Positions 8,438 to 16,828 of a stretch of DNA of 64,000 nt are shown here, piece after piece; positions within the stretch are counted from its first letter, which is position 1, and each line of letters starts with the position of its first letter. The translations under genes and the position numbers were made by a program. The stretch is taken from contig CAZAFL010000011.1 in assembly GCA_964484465.1 (NCBI GenBank), positions 24,347 through 88,346 of the forward strand. Reading direction: 5' to 3'. Origin of the DNA: CAZAFL01 sp964484465 (GTDB lineage Bacteria > Bacteroidota > Ignavibacteria > UBA10030 > SZUA-254). The notes below the pieces were generated by a model that did no database searches, was not told the DNA's origin, and saw only the letters and a list, made by a program, of their open reading frames with translations.

Positions 8438-10015
8438 CTAATGGGCGTCTCCAGCTCCTGACCCCTCTTCAAGAGATTTTTCGTAATGCTGTTTGTAAAG
8501 TTTTACAGCATTGAAGATCGATTCCGCGATACGTTGCTGTCCGCCGTTGCTCCGTAAAATTTTCTCATCGTGTTTGTTTGAAAGATACGCTGTTTCAATT
8601 AGAACATTGGGCATCGACGCTCCGACCAGGACGTAAAAGCCTGCCTGCTTCACTCCGTTGTTTTGCAGCTCGATGTTTTTTGCCATCTGCTTCTGAAGGA
8701 TGTCGGCAAACTGCTCGCTGTATTTCACATACGCGCTCTGCGCCATCGAAAGAAGAATAAAATTTTCTTCCGTCAACTGCTGGTATCGTTGTTCGTAATT
8801 TTGCTCTAATTTAATGACAGCATTTTCCCGTTCGGCGATATGAAGTGCGCTTTCAGTTTTTCCCGGCCGCAGGAGGTATATTTCAAATCCATTTGCCGGG
8901 TTCGGCTTCCGGGGAACCGAGTTACAGTGGATGCTGATAAACAATTTTCCGTTTGCCTGATTGGCGATTTGTCCCCGCCTATACAGTTCGATAAACTCAT
9001 CCGTCTTGCGTGTATACACAACCTTGACATCGGGAAGTTTATTTTCAATTAGCTTCCCGAGTTTCAAAGCGATCGCAAGTGTAATATCTTTTTCCTTCGT
9101 TTTGTTTGTGCCGATTGTTCCCGGGTCATCTCCGCCATGACCGGCGTCGATGACGACGACGTCAAGTTTCCAGCGATCCCGCTCCTTCTGCAAATCGTGT
9201 TCAACGTTCCGTAATTTCCTGTCGGCGACCTGTTCCTCGGTGGGTGTGTGAATTGTCAATAATATATCGTTGCTTCCTTCTGCGGGAATAAGTTCGGTGC
9301 TGTTAACATCCCCCTTAATCTTAAAAGTCAGTTGCACGGATGTAGGAGATTGAAACACCAGGACCTGTTTTACAATTCCTGCCGCTTTGAAGCTATTGAT
9401 CGTTGAAATATCGGCTTTCGCATCGGCGATCGTGACGTACAGCCATGTATCATTGCCGATGGGTTTCTGCCAGCTTTCGTAATCAGTCAATTTCTTTGAG
9501 CATTGAATGCGTATCATTGAGCCGTTCATACGCTGGTCGACAGCCAGCCCGGTGATGTCGAAGGCAGAAATTGCAACCGGAGTACCGAAGACGATCGCCC
9601 GCTGATCACGGTCAAACGTGCAATTTTCAGTTAGGATAGAGTTCAGAACCAGAGTGAAGTTTTCAGCAGGAACAAAAAAGGAGTTTGCCGCAAAAAGAAC
9701 ATTTAGGGGGAGCTGGAGAACGCTTGCATTCCGTTCCTGGTCAGTGAGAACAATAAAAGGATTATTGGCAGTTACTTTAACTGTGTACCGCGGGCTTTGA
9801 ACTTCCAATTTTGACGCCTCCGGGTTCGGAATAACCTTCAACCCGAGAACGGCAGCAAGGTCATTCAGAGAACCGTACGTAGTGTCGCTGCGTTCGAAGC
9901 TTCCGATGTGCGTGTTGCGGGCAGGGTTTGCCGGGAATAGAACGGAGAGAGAGTTTTGCGCAAGCGCTGTTGTTGATGCGGCGAGAAGCAGTGCGAGCGC
10001 AAACGATTTTACCAC
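8438..10015 (-). CDS. N-acetylmuramoyl-L-alanine amidase (Amidase_3)
   Basis: Exported peptidoglycan amidase that cuts the MurNAc-L-Ala bond; AmiC-like. From GTG 10015 the protein is 525 aa with signal peptide VKSFALALLLAASTTALAQ. Residues about 25-270 form AMIN-like and linker regions. The catalytic Amidase_3 domain (about 285-510) shows VVIDAGHGGDDPG, EKDITLAIALKLGKLI, FISIHCNSV and LIETAYLSNKHDE, which supply the zinc histidines and catalytic glutamate. An alternative TTG at 10051 would overlap yajQ by 29 bp and bury the signal peptide, so GTG 10015, 7 bp after the yajQ stop, was chosen. Probably cotranscribed with yajQ. Confidence 0.9.
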   Translation of the reverse strand: MVKSFALALLLAASTTALAQNSLSVLFPANPARNTHIGSFERSDTTYGSLNDLAAVLGLKVIPNPEASKLEVQSPRYTVKVTANNPFIVLTDQERNASVLQLPLNVLFAANSFFVPAENFTLVLNSILTENCTFDRDQRAIVFGTPVAISAFDITGLAVDQRMNGSMIRIQCSKKLTDYESWQKPIGNDTWLYVTIADAKADISTINSFKAAGIVKQVLVFQSPTSVQLTFKIKGDVNSTELIPAEGSNDILLTIHTPTEEQVADRKLRNVEHDLQKERDRWKLDVVVIDAGHGGDDPGTIGTNKTKEKDITLAIALKLGKLIENKLPDVKVVYTRKTDEFIELYRRGQIANQANGKLFISIHCNSVPRKPNPANGFEIYLLRPGKTESALHIAERENAVIKLEQNYEQRYQQLTEENFILLSMAQSAYVKYSEQFADILQKQMAKNIELQNNGVKQAGFYVLVGASMPNVLIETAYLSNKHDEKILRSNGGQQRIAESIFNAVKLYKQHYEKSLEEGSGAGDAH

Positions 10016-10022
10016 GCAGAGC

Positions 10023-10520
10023 CTAACGGTAATTGACGAACTGGACCGCAAATTTCAAGTCGGCCTGACGAAGCAAGGCAATGACAGCCTGTAGGTCGTC
10101 CTTGCTCTTGCCGCTGACGCGAACCTGGTCTTCCATAATCTGTCCCTGCACTTTGAGCCTGGAATCCTTAATCATTTTCACAATAAGCTTTGCGTTCTCT
10201 TTGTCGATACCGTTTTGTAGTTTAATGGTTTGTCGGACGGTGCTGCCGGCGGCGGGCTCGATTGCGGAATAGGTGAGAGCTTTCAACGGGACATTCCGCT
10301 TTACGAATTTATTCTGCAGGATATCGACTACAGCCTTCATTTTGAAATCATCATCAGAGATAAGAACAATCTCAAGCTCCTTTTGTTTCAGCTCAATCGA
10401 CGTTTTCGAGCCTTTGAAGTCATAGCGCTGAATGATTTCCTTCCGCGTCTGGTTGAGCGCGTTGTCGACCTCCTGCATGTCGACTTTTGATACAATATCG
10501 AACGAACTTGTGTCTGCCAT
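10023..10520 (-). CDS. yajQ: YajQ family nucleotide-binding protein
   Basis: 165 aa, the normal length of YajQ (UPF0234). The sequence matches the family end to end: SSFDIVSKVDMQEVDNALNQ at the N-terminus, RYDFKGSK, and KVQGQIMEDQVRVSGKSKDDLQ in the C-terminal half. The family binds nucleotides, and in some bacteria c-di-GMP; the role in this organism is not shown. The start ATG at 10520 has AAGGAATT 5-7 bp upstream. It precedes the amidase gene by 7 bp, suggesting one transcript. Confidence 0.95.
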   Translation of the reverse strand: MADTSSFDIVSKVDMQEVDNALNQTRKEIIQRYDFKGSKTSIELKQKELEIVLISDDDFKMKAVVDILQNKFVKRNVPLKALTYSAIEPAAGSTVRQTIKLQNGIDKENAKLIVKMIKDSRLKVQGQIMEDQVRVSGKSKDDLQAVIALLRQADLKFAVQFVNYR

Positions 10521-10717
10521 AGAATTCCTTACAATTCCGAACTGAAGAATGCTCTGAAAAAAATCGAGAGCAATTTGAGACGCGGGAAATTTGTCTGCGC
10601 GTCAAACCTGTTATGTGTTTCCTGCAACGTTGTTGGATTTTTTGAGATAATGATTACAGATAATGGACGCTTCATGAACATCTCCGTCTTGTGTTTGTCA
10701 GCGACACTGGACTACGA

Positions 10718-11860
10718 CTATGTAATGGTTTCTTTGAAGAGAATATTTCTCTTCTTCAATTCTTTTATGAATGGGTCGAGGGGTACACACTGTTCGGGTG
10801 GGACAACACCGCGCGTGCTGATTGTTCCATCGACCGTCATCTGGGCGATGATCGAAGTCGGAAACGCTGTCGTTCGCATCATCGATGTCATTTTTGACGT
10901 ACTATCATAATAATCTATCATTTCATACGCAAGTGTTTTTTTCGCTCCCTCCATTGTTCCTGTTATTGTTACACGCGTTAACACAACATCAGGGCCGTTA
11001 CTCGGAAGTTTTTTCTTCAACATGTCTTCGAAAAATTCTCTGACCGTACGAACATTGGAGCCAACCATCACCGGTTCGGAGCTCGCAAAGCCGAGGTCAA
11101 GGAGGGTCTTGAATTTTTCGCAATGTCCCTTGTAGCGTATTGTTTTATAATCGAGGGTACGTACTTTTCCTGTAAACATGCGCGTCAATGTAGATGTTCC
11201 CCCGGATGTGTTGAACGCTTCAAGCTTGCCGAAGGGTGAAGGAAACTCAAGCTCCTCGAGGTCGAGCATCGAATCGATATGAAGAGTTTTTCCCTGGCGA
11301 ATGACTTCAGCCGGTTCAATATATTCATTAATCAAACCTTCGGGCGAGAAGACGAGCTGATAATTGAGAGGAGGCTGAGGGTGCTGAGGTAAGCCGCCCA
11401 CTCGAATATGGATTTCTTCGACAGCAGAAAATTTTTTTGCCCCACCCGAAGCAATCACACAGGCCATGCCGGGCGCGAGACCGCAGTTGGGGAGAATGCA
11501 GATGTTTGCTTTCTTCGCGGCAGAATCCAGTGCGAGCTGTTTGTCGACGACGTCCATATTGCCGCCGAGGTCGCAGAAATGCGTCTCCGTTTCAATGGCC
11601 GCCTTGGACAGGAGGACATTATGATTATAACTCGTTGCTCCTACGGCGGCATCTGCGTGTTGCATGGCTTCTACAACATCGTCGAAATAGTTAATGTCGA
11701 GCTTGCGAGGCTCAACTTTTGCACCAAGACTTTTTGCGACACGTGTTGCGAGTTCGATATTAATATCGGCAAGAACTACCGACGTAACACCCTCTGAATT
11801 CGCAAGGTCGTATGCAAGGGCGCTTCCCATCATTCCTGAACCGATAACTAGCGCTTTCAT
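10718..11860 (-). CDS. saccharopine dehydrogenase family protein, L-lysine dehydrogenase-like
   Basis: A 380-aa NAD(P)-dependent oxidoreductase. The N-terminal Rossmann domain (1-125) starts KALVIGSGMMGSALAYDLA and continues with VVLADIN and CDLGGNMDVV. The C-terminal catalytic domain has PNCGLAPGMACVIASGGAKKF and HIRVGGLPQHPQPPLNYQLVFS. Length and the C-terminal pattern match the L-lysine 6-dehydrogenase/LYS9-like branch better than bifunctional enzymes. Its 5' flank (11861-11942) is an unusual run of GAGTA-like repeats on the coding strand. The upstream DNA-repair genes end at 11943, so transcription from them is possible but unproven. Confidence 0.87.
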   Translation of the reverse strand: MKALVIGSGMMGSALAYDLANSEGVTSVVLADINIELATRVAKSLGAKVEPRKLDINYFDDVVEAMQHADAAVGATSYNHNVLLSKAAIETETHFCDLGGNMDVVDKQLALDSAAKKANICILPNCGLAPGMACVIASGGAKKFSAVEEIHIRVGGLPQHPQPPLNYQLVFSPEGLINEYIEPAEVIRQGKTLHIDSMLDLEELEFPSPFGKLEAFNTSGGTSTLTRMFTGKVRTLDYKTIRYKGHCEKFKTLLDLGFASSEPVMVGSNVRTVREFFEDMLKKKLPSNGPDVVLTRVTITGTMEGAKKTLAYEMIDYYDSTSKMTSMMRTTAFPTSIIAQMTVDGTISTRGVVPPEQCVPLDPFIKELKKRNILFKETIT

Positions 11861-11942
11861 CTTTATCTCACTATCTCAAATACTTTATACTCACATATTT
11901 TATACTCATCTACTCACTACTCAAATACTCTCTACTATCATA
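11861..11942 (-). repeat. low-complexity GAGTA-type repeat tract before the lysine dehydrogenase gene
   Basis: Read on the minus strand, this 82-bp gap contains many spaced copies of GAGTA or close variants (GAGTATTTGAGTAGTGAG, GATGAGTATAAAATATGTGA, GAGTATAAAGTATTTGAG) and ends GAGATAAAG just before the ATG. No stable hairpin is evident. It could be a repetitive leader rich in Shine-Dalgarno-like GAG, or a slippage-prone spacer. Confidence 0.6.
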
Positions 11943-12581
11943 CTATTTTAGTATCTCCCCCGTCTCCATACTCCAGAACAACAGGTCGAGTTCATCCATC
12001 GAAATACCGATGCGGTCTGAAAACGTAATAAATTTTTTTTCGATTGACAAGTATCGTTTTGCCGTAAGGGTTGCAGGAAGGCGACCGAGCACACCGGTGC
12101 GAAGAAGGTTCCTGAGAATATGCCGGTCGAGAATAGCAAGATTGCGGTGACCTATGTTGCGGAGGAAATGAGAAGCCTCTTTCCAACCCAGTCCTGTTAC
12201 GTGAGTGATGAGCCATTCGCGGAGAGAAGGCGAAGAAGCTTCATTCATGAGATGTTCCTCGATTACGGAGAACTGGTTTTTTACTGCGAGGATGTGCTTA
12301 GCTTTTGTTTTGTGAAACCTGATATAAAAATCGTCTTGATGAAGAAGAGGCTCGGGATTAATTGACGCATTCTGCAGATCGTGTGTGCGAAGAAGGTGAA
12401 CAGCTTTAGCGGCATTGACAGCACTCGATTGAGGAGTAAGAAGGCAATACACGAGCTCGTAAAAATACTCTGTTCGCGGCACGAGTGAAAACTCTTCGAG
12501 CCGCAACTGTATCTGTTCCCGTTTTGATTCAAAAATCGTTGTCAGCTCTTCAACAGAGAGTTTTGAAAGTTTTTTTTTCAT
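11943..12581 (-). CDS. 8-oxoguanine DNA glycosylase/AP lyase, archaeal-type Ogg2
   Basis: A 212-aa base-excision enzyme of the HhH-GPD fold that removes 8-oxoguanine opposite C and nicks the backbone. It has the Ogg2 layout, not MutM or Nth: CLLTPQSSAVNAAKAV near 46, the hairpin GLGWKEASHFLRNIG with catalytic Lys134, then LAILDRHILRNLL with catalytic Asp152, and a C-terminal FWSMETGEILK that fits the Ogg2 tail. There is no iron-sulfur cluster, as expected for this family. Its ATG overlaps the mutY stop as ATGA (12578-12581). It is the last gene of the MutT-MutY-Ogg2 cluster. Confidence 0.9.
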   Translation of the reverse strand: MKKKLSKLSVEELTTIFESKREQIQLRLEEFSLVPRTEYFYELVYCLLTPQSSAVNAAKAVHLLRTHDLQNASINPEPLLHQDDFYIRFHKTKAKHILAVKNQFSVIEEHLMNEASSPSLREWLITHVTGLGWKEASHFLRNIGHRNLAILDRHILRNLLRTGVLGRLPATLTAKRYLSIEKKFITFSDRIGISMDELDLLFWSMETGEILK

Positions 12582-13513
12582 GCGTTAGACAGGCTCACGT
12601 ATGTCGTTGTCGAAATGCGATATGTAGTGAGCAAGCCATCGTTCTGGAGGCGATCGATGAGTCCTTCGAGCCAGAGCAGTTCTTTTGATGAAAAATCAAG
12701 TTTGATGGTTCTTCCAAGACTCGGTAAAGAAATCTTTCCCTTGCCGTTGACATTTCTCAAGGCTTCGATAATTTTTCCTCTCCAGATTCGTCGCGGTATT
12801 CCTTCATATAATGGCTCAGATCGCGGTTGTCTTTTGGTGGCGTAATGATGTGCACGATGGAGTTGATTTGATTTGCAGTATTGCCGAACCGGACATGACA
12901 TGCAGAGCGGATTTCGTGCTGTACAGATTATTGACCCCAAATCCATCAATGCCTGATTCCAGAGTGAAGCATTTTTTGGAAGAATCTCCGATGCGAGTTT
13001 CCATATATCTTTCTCGGCATGATATTGCCCGACACTATTCATTTTCCAGAAAATTCTTGAAAGGACGCGCTGAATATTCACATCAACTACAGGCACACGG
13101 TGATGGAATGCGAAACAGGCTAGTGCATGTGCAGTATACGGTCCGATGCCGGGAAGTTCGAGGAGCGCTGAGATGTCGCGGGGGAGCGTTCCTCTGTGCC
13201 GGCTGGTTATTACGCGGGCAAGGTCGCGGATTCTCACCGCTCTATTATTATACCCCATTCCCCGCCATGCATGTAATACCTCTGCTTTCGACGCTTTGGC
13301 AAGCGTGCGGAACGAGGGAAATCGCGTAAGGAATAACGGCAATTTCTCTTTCACGCGGTTCACCTGAGTCTGCTGCAGCATAATTTCTGAAATAAGAATC
13401 TCATACGGGTCGGTCGTGTGTCGCCACTGTAAATCCCGCCGGTGCTTTCGGTACCAGCCGGCAATCAAGAGGTGTAAATTCTTACTTTTTTTCCGGACTA
13501 CGGGGGATATCAT
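12578..13513 (-). CDS. mutY: A/G-specific adenine DNA glycosylase
   Basis: Removes adenine mispaired with 8-oxoguanine. 311 aa. Catalytic Glu43 lies in SEIMLQQTQV, Tyr126 in LPGIGPYTAHALACFAF (Nth has Lys here, so this is MutY), and Asp144 in VVDVNIQRV. The [4Fe-4S] ligands are C197-x6-C204-x2-C207-x5-C213. The C-terminal region is short and diverged compared with E. coli MutY (350 aa), so 8-oxoG recognition may be weaker or differently arranged. It overlaps the MutT stop by 32 bp and the Ogg2 start by 4 bp, which implies a tightly coupled repair operon. Confidence 0.93.
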   Translation of the reverse strand: MISPVVRKKSKNLHLLIAGWYRKHRRDLQWRHTTDPYEILISEIMLQQTQVNRVKEKLPLFLTRFPSFRTLAKASKAEVLHAWRGMGYNNRAVRIRDLARVITSRHRGTLPRDISALLELPGIGPYTAHALACFAFHHRVPVVDVNIQRVLSRIFWKMNSVGQYHAEKDIWKLASEILPKNASLWNQALMDLGSIICTARNPLCMSCPVRQYCKSNQLHRAHHYATKRQPRSEPLYEGIPRRIWRGKIIEALRNVNGKGKISLPSLGRTIKLDFSSKELLWLEGLIDRLQNDGLLTTYRISTTTYVSLSNA

Positions 13514-13892
13514 ATTGCATCAATTTACTGATAACTTCTTTATTTCCTTCCAGGCTGTCAAAGTGTGAGAGTTCCCTGAGTGGTACCCATGTAAAGGATT
13601 CGAATGCAAGATTTTTCAAGGGTCCGCTATAAGCTGGAATGAGATAATAAAAGACATCAAAAGTTCCATTATCCGGGTAACTGTAGTGCTGCCGATGAAA
13701 TAATTCACCTACATCCGCGCGGATATTCAATTCTTCGAGCAATTCTCTTTGCAGGCAGGCTGCAGGCGATTCTCTTCCTTCGACTTTACCACCGGGAAAT
13801 TCCCATTTCAGCGGATAGCGCGCACCGCGTTTTCGCTGACAGAGGAGAACTTTTCCGTCCTGTATAATAATTCCCGTTGCAACGTTGATCAT
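13482..13892 (-). CDS. mutT: MutT-like Nudix hydrolase (8-oxo-dGTP diphosphatase)
   Basis: A 136-aa Nudix enzyme expected to hydrolyse 8-oxo-dGTP to the monophosphate and so keep it out of DNA. The Nudix box is complete: GGKVEGRESPAACLQRELLEELNI, with the GX5EX7REUXEE spacing. The N-terminal INVATGIIIQDGKVLLCQRK and PLKWEFPGGK are typical of MutT. The frame is open back to 13937, but ATG 13892 begins at the conserved N-terminus and was chosen. Its position directly before mutY and ogg2 supports the 8-oxo-dGTP role over another Nudix substrate. Confidence 0.88.
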   Translation of the reverse strand: MINVATGIIIQDGKVLLCQRKRGARYPLKWEFPGGKVEGRESPAACLQRELLEELNIRADVGELFHRQHYSYPDNGTFDVFYYLIPAYSGPLKNLAFESFTWVPLRELSHFDSLEGNKEVISKLMQYDIPRSPEKK

Positions 13893-14062
13893 TGTAAAAA
13901 AGATACGGAATGAAGGTTGAAAATACAATGATGTCACTTCGTTGTATCAACGAATTGTGTGAGAGATTTGTAGTCGCTTCTTTCCTTGATTTCCATAAGC
14001 GATTTTTCTATCTTGATTCACATTATTACCACACTTTTTCAATTTTCGTAAAGGAGGAATCC

Positions 14063-14626
14063 ATGATAGCGTTACTTCCCCTGATCATTCTAGCGGTGAT
14101 CCTGATATGGGTGATTCTCAAATACAACTCCCTGATTACACTCAAGAATCAGGTTGCGAATGCGTGGAAACAAATCGATGTGCAACTAAAGCGGCGACAC
14201 GACCTCATCCCGAACCTGGTGAACACGGTGAAAGGATATATGGAGTTCGAGCAGGATACGCTACGGCAGGTGATCGAGGCACGCAACGCCGCAGTAACTG
14301 CAAAAGGGATTGCAGAATCCGCAGCAAAAGAAGGAGAACTTACCCAGGCACTCTCGAAACTGTTTGCTCTCGTTGAGAACTATCCGAACCTGAAAGCGAA
14401 CGAAAACGTGAAGCAGCTTATGGAAGAGCTTACGAGTACCGAGAACAAGGTCAGTTTTGCAAGACAGTTTTACAACGACATAGCGACAAACTTCAATATT
14501 GCGCAGCAGACATTTCCGGGGAATACTATTGCGACAGTCTTCAACTTTCAACAGGCAGAGTTATTCCAGGTTGAACGGGCCGAAGAACGGGAAGTTCCTG
14601 TTGTCAATCTCTCGATGAAAAAGTAA
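14063..14626 (+). CDS. LemA family protein
   Basis: A 187-aa inner-membrane protein with an N-terminal TM helix (about 2-22) and a cytoplasmic or periplasmic helical bundle: YNSLITLKNQVANAWKQIDVQLKRRHDLIPNLVNTVKGYMEFE and the closing NFQQAELF. Its biochemical role is unknown; LemA genes very often sit beside M48 proteases or TPM-domain proteins. The open frame starts at 13910, but AAGGAGGA precedes ATG 14063 with ideal spacing and the conserved part starts there. The M48 protease gene follows after 13 bp, so they form one operon. It diverges from the mutT cluster. Confidence 0.93.
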   Translation: MIALLPLIILAVILIWVILKYNSLITLKNQVANAWKQIDVQLKRRHDLIPNLVNTVKGYMEFEQDTLRQVIEARNAAVTAKGIAESAAKEGELTQALSKLFALVENYPNLKANENVKQLMEELTSTENKVSFARQFYNDIATNFNIAQQTFPGNTIATVFNFQQAELFQVERAEEREVPVVNLSMKK

Positions 14627-14639
14627 ACAGCCCGGAGAG

Positions 14640-15680
14640 ATGGAAAATCCTCCGAACATTTATCAACAGCAGAAACGGAACAAAAGAGCAACAATCGCAA
14701 TTGTCACACTCTTTGTCCTCTTTTTCTGCTTTCTCGGTTATGGTTTTGATTTGCTCTATTTCCGAGCCGACCCGCTGGGCATGCTTGGCGAGCCGAGTTA
14801 CTCCTTCCCGTTGGCGACTTTGTTTGCGTTCGTGTTTGGTAGTACAGCCGCAGCATGGAGCTGGCAAAGCGGAGCAAAAGCTGTTCTAACCTCAGCCCAT
14901 GCATATCCTGTTCCTGAAAATGATGATAAATACAAGACACTGCGCAACGTCGTTGATGAGATGTCGATTGCATCCGGTCTACCGAGGCCGCAAATTTACA
15001 TTGTGCCGGATCCTGACCCGAACGCGTTTGCAACAGGGAGAGACCCGGATCACTCATACATTGCTGTGACAGAAGGATTGCTTGACACGCTGAACCGTGA
15101 AGAATTGCAGGCTGTCGTCGGACACGAAATGAGTCATGTCAGAAACTACGATATACGGTTAATGATGATTGTGGCGGCGCTGGTTGGCGGGATTCTTCTT
15201 ATTTCGGATTGGGTGCGTGGAATTATGAGGTTTGGCGGCGGAAGAGGTGGGGGAAGGCGGTCATCCAGAGGCGGCGGACCGATCATGTTGATACTTCTTG
15301 CCATCTGGCTGCTTGCGATAATTCTTGCGCCGGTGATAAGCCAGCTTCTTGCGATGGCCGTCTCACGAAAGCGCGAGTACCTTGCAGATGCTTCAGGCGC
15401 CGAACTGACACGTAACCCGCTTGCCCTTGCGAGTGCGCTCGGGAAAATCGACTCTGCCGCCGAGCCTACGACATCCATTAAGAAAGGTTCGGCACATCTT
15501 TGCATAGCCGACCCTCTTGGAAAATCGATGAATGTCAAAGAAGGTTTTTTTGCCGAATTATTTGGTACCCATCCTCCCATTTCAAAACGCATTACATTAC
15601 TCAAGGCAATGGCATATCAATATTCCCACGCAGAAGCTGCGACGAACGCACCTCATAACTCGATTGCAGGACGAGGGTGA
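14640..15680 (+). CDS. membrane-bound M48 family zinc metalloprotease, HtpX-like
   Basis: A 346-aa inner-membrane protease likely involved in membrane-protein quality control. TM helices lie near 18-38 and 57-77. The zinc site is H162-E163-x2-H166 (VGHEMSHVRNYD) with the third ligand Glu246 in SRKREYLADASGAEL. Two more hydrophobic stretches (about 174-190 and 214-240) flank a glycine/arginine-rich loop at 199-213, which is unusual in HtpX. It lies 13 bp after lemA, a frequent gene pair. HtpX in E. coli is about 290 aa, so this copy has a longer N-terminal region. Confidence 0.92.
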   Translation: MENPPNIYQQQKRNKRATIAIVTLFVLFFCFLGYGFDLLYFRADPLGMLGEPSYSFPLATLFAFVFGSTAAAWSWQSGAKAVLTSAHAYPVPENDDKYKTLRNVVDEMSIASGLPRPQIYIVPDPDPNAFATGRDPDHSYIAVTEGLLDTLNREELQAVVGHEMSHVRNYDIRLMMIVAALVGGILLISDWVRGIMRFGGGRGGGRRSSRGGGPIMLILLAIWLLAIILAPVISQLLAMAVSRKREYLADASGAELTRNPLALASALGKIDSAAEPTTSIKKGSAHLCIADPLGKSMNVKEGFFAELFGTHPPISKRITLLKAMAYQYSHAEAATNAPHNSIAGRG

Positions 15681-15774
15681 ATTGCGTTCGTCTTTCCATC
15701 AAATATTCATCGATTTACTTCTTGCATAAGAACCATGTTCTTTCTTACATTAGAATCGAATAGAATTACTAATT

Positions 15775-16632
15775 ATGTCTCATATCATCAGCCCTTCAGC
15801 TGAAGAAGTACTCGATAAAGAATTCCCTTGTTTGAACGCCGGGTTTGTTCGTCTCATCGATTATATGGGTGGGGACGAGTCGATTGTACAGGCAGCGCGC
15901 GTTTCTTACGGTAAAGGGACAAAAACGGTCAACGAAGACCGCGGGCTCATCCGATACCTCATGCGTCACATGCATACGACGCCGTTCGAGATGGTCGAGC
16001 TGAAATTTCATGTGAAGCTCCCGATATTTGTCGCGCGACAATGGATCCGTCATCGCACGGCGAACGTCAATGAGTACTCCGGGCGATATTCAGTCATGAA
16101 AGATGAGTTCTATATCCCGAACCACAGTGCCATTCATTACCAAAGCCTGCGCAACAAACAGGGCAGAGCAACGGAAGACGTACCGTCCGACCTCAGGCAA
16201 AAGGTGCTCGATATTCTTACGTCCTCTCAACAGCAAATGTATGCCGAGTATGAGCAGATGCTTGAGTCCGACATTGCCCGGGAACTCGCGCGAATCAACC
16301 TCCCGCTTTCCCTCTACACCGAGTGGTACTGGAAGGTCGATCTTCACAACTTATTTCATTTTTTGCGGTTGCGGATCGACCCGCACGCGCAATATGAGAT
16401 TCGGGTGTACGGTGAGGCAATGGCGGAGATTACGAAACGGGTTGCCCCGATAGCGTGGGAAGCGTTTGAAGACTATCTGTTGAAGGGTGAAAAATTCTCA
16501 CGTCTCGAGCTCAGCGTCATTGCAGAGTATGTGGACATCAACTGCATGACAAAAGAAAAGCTCGAATCGAGGGGATTAAAGGGACGTGAGGCAGACGAGT
16601 TTTTGGAGAAGTTAAAGAAGATGAAGCAGTAA
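15775..16632 (+). CDS. thyX: flavin-dependent thymidylate synthase ThyX
   Basis: Makes dTMP from dUMP with methylene-tetrahydrofolate, FAD and NADPH. 285 aa. The ThyX signature RHRxxxxNExSxR is present at residues 92-104 (RHRTANVNEYSGR), with YLMRHMHTTPFE upstream and WYWKVDLHNLFHFLRLR downstream, where conserved substrate contacts lie. Single gene with about 95 bp of AT-rich DNA on its 5' side. No ThyA homologue is seen in the window. Confidence 0.97.
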   Translation: MSHIISPSAEEVLDKEFPCLNAGFVRLIDYMGGDESIVQAARVSYGKGTKTVNEDRGLIRYLMRHMHTTPFEMVELKFHVKLPIFVARQWIRHRTANVNEYSGRYSVMKDEFYIPNHSAIHYQSLRNKQGRATEDVPSDLRQKVLDILTSSQQQMYAEYEQMLESDIARELARINLPLSLYTEWYWKVDLHNLFHFLRLRIDPHAQYEIRVYGEAMAEITKRVAPIAWEAFEDYLLKGEKFSRLELSVIAEYVDINCMTKEKLESRGLKGREADEFLEKLKKMKQ

Positions 16633-16828
16633 TATCTCGAATTCTGACCAGATGCAGAGCATCCATCAACTCTACACCGACCGCATTTAAGTTACACTGA
16701 AACTGTTACTTATTTTCCTCGTTTTCTTTTTCAAAAATCACATTCAATATTGATTCTTTGACTTCGTATCCATAAATTGTTGAATCAACTTCCAGTTTTT
16801 TATTTCGCAAATATGGAGGCTTCGCCTT

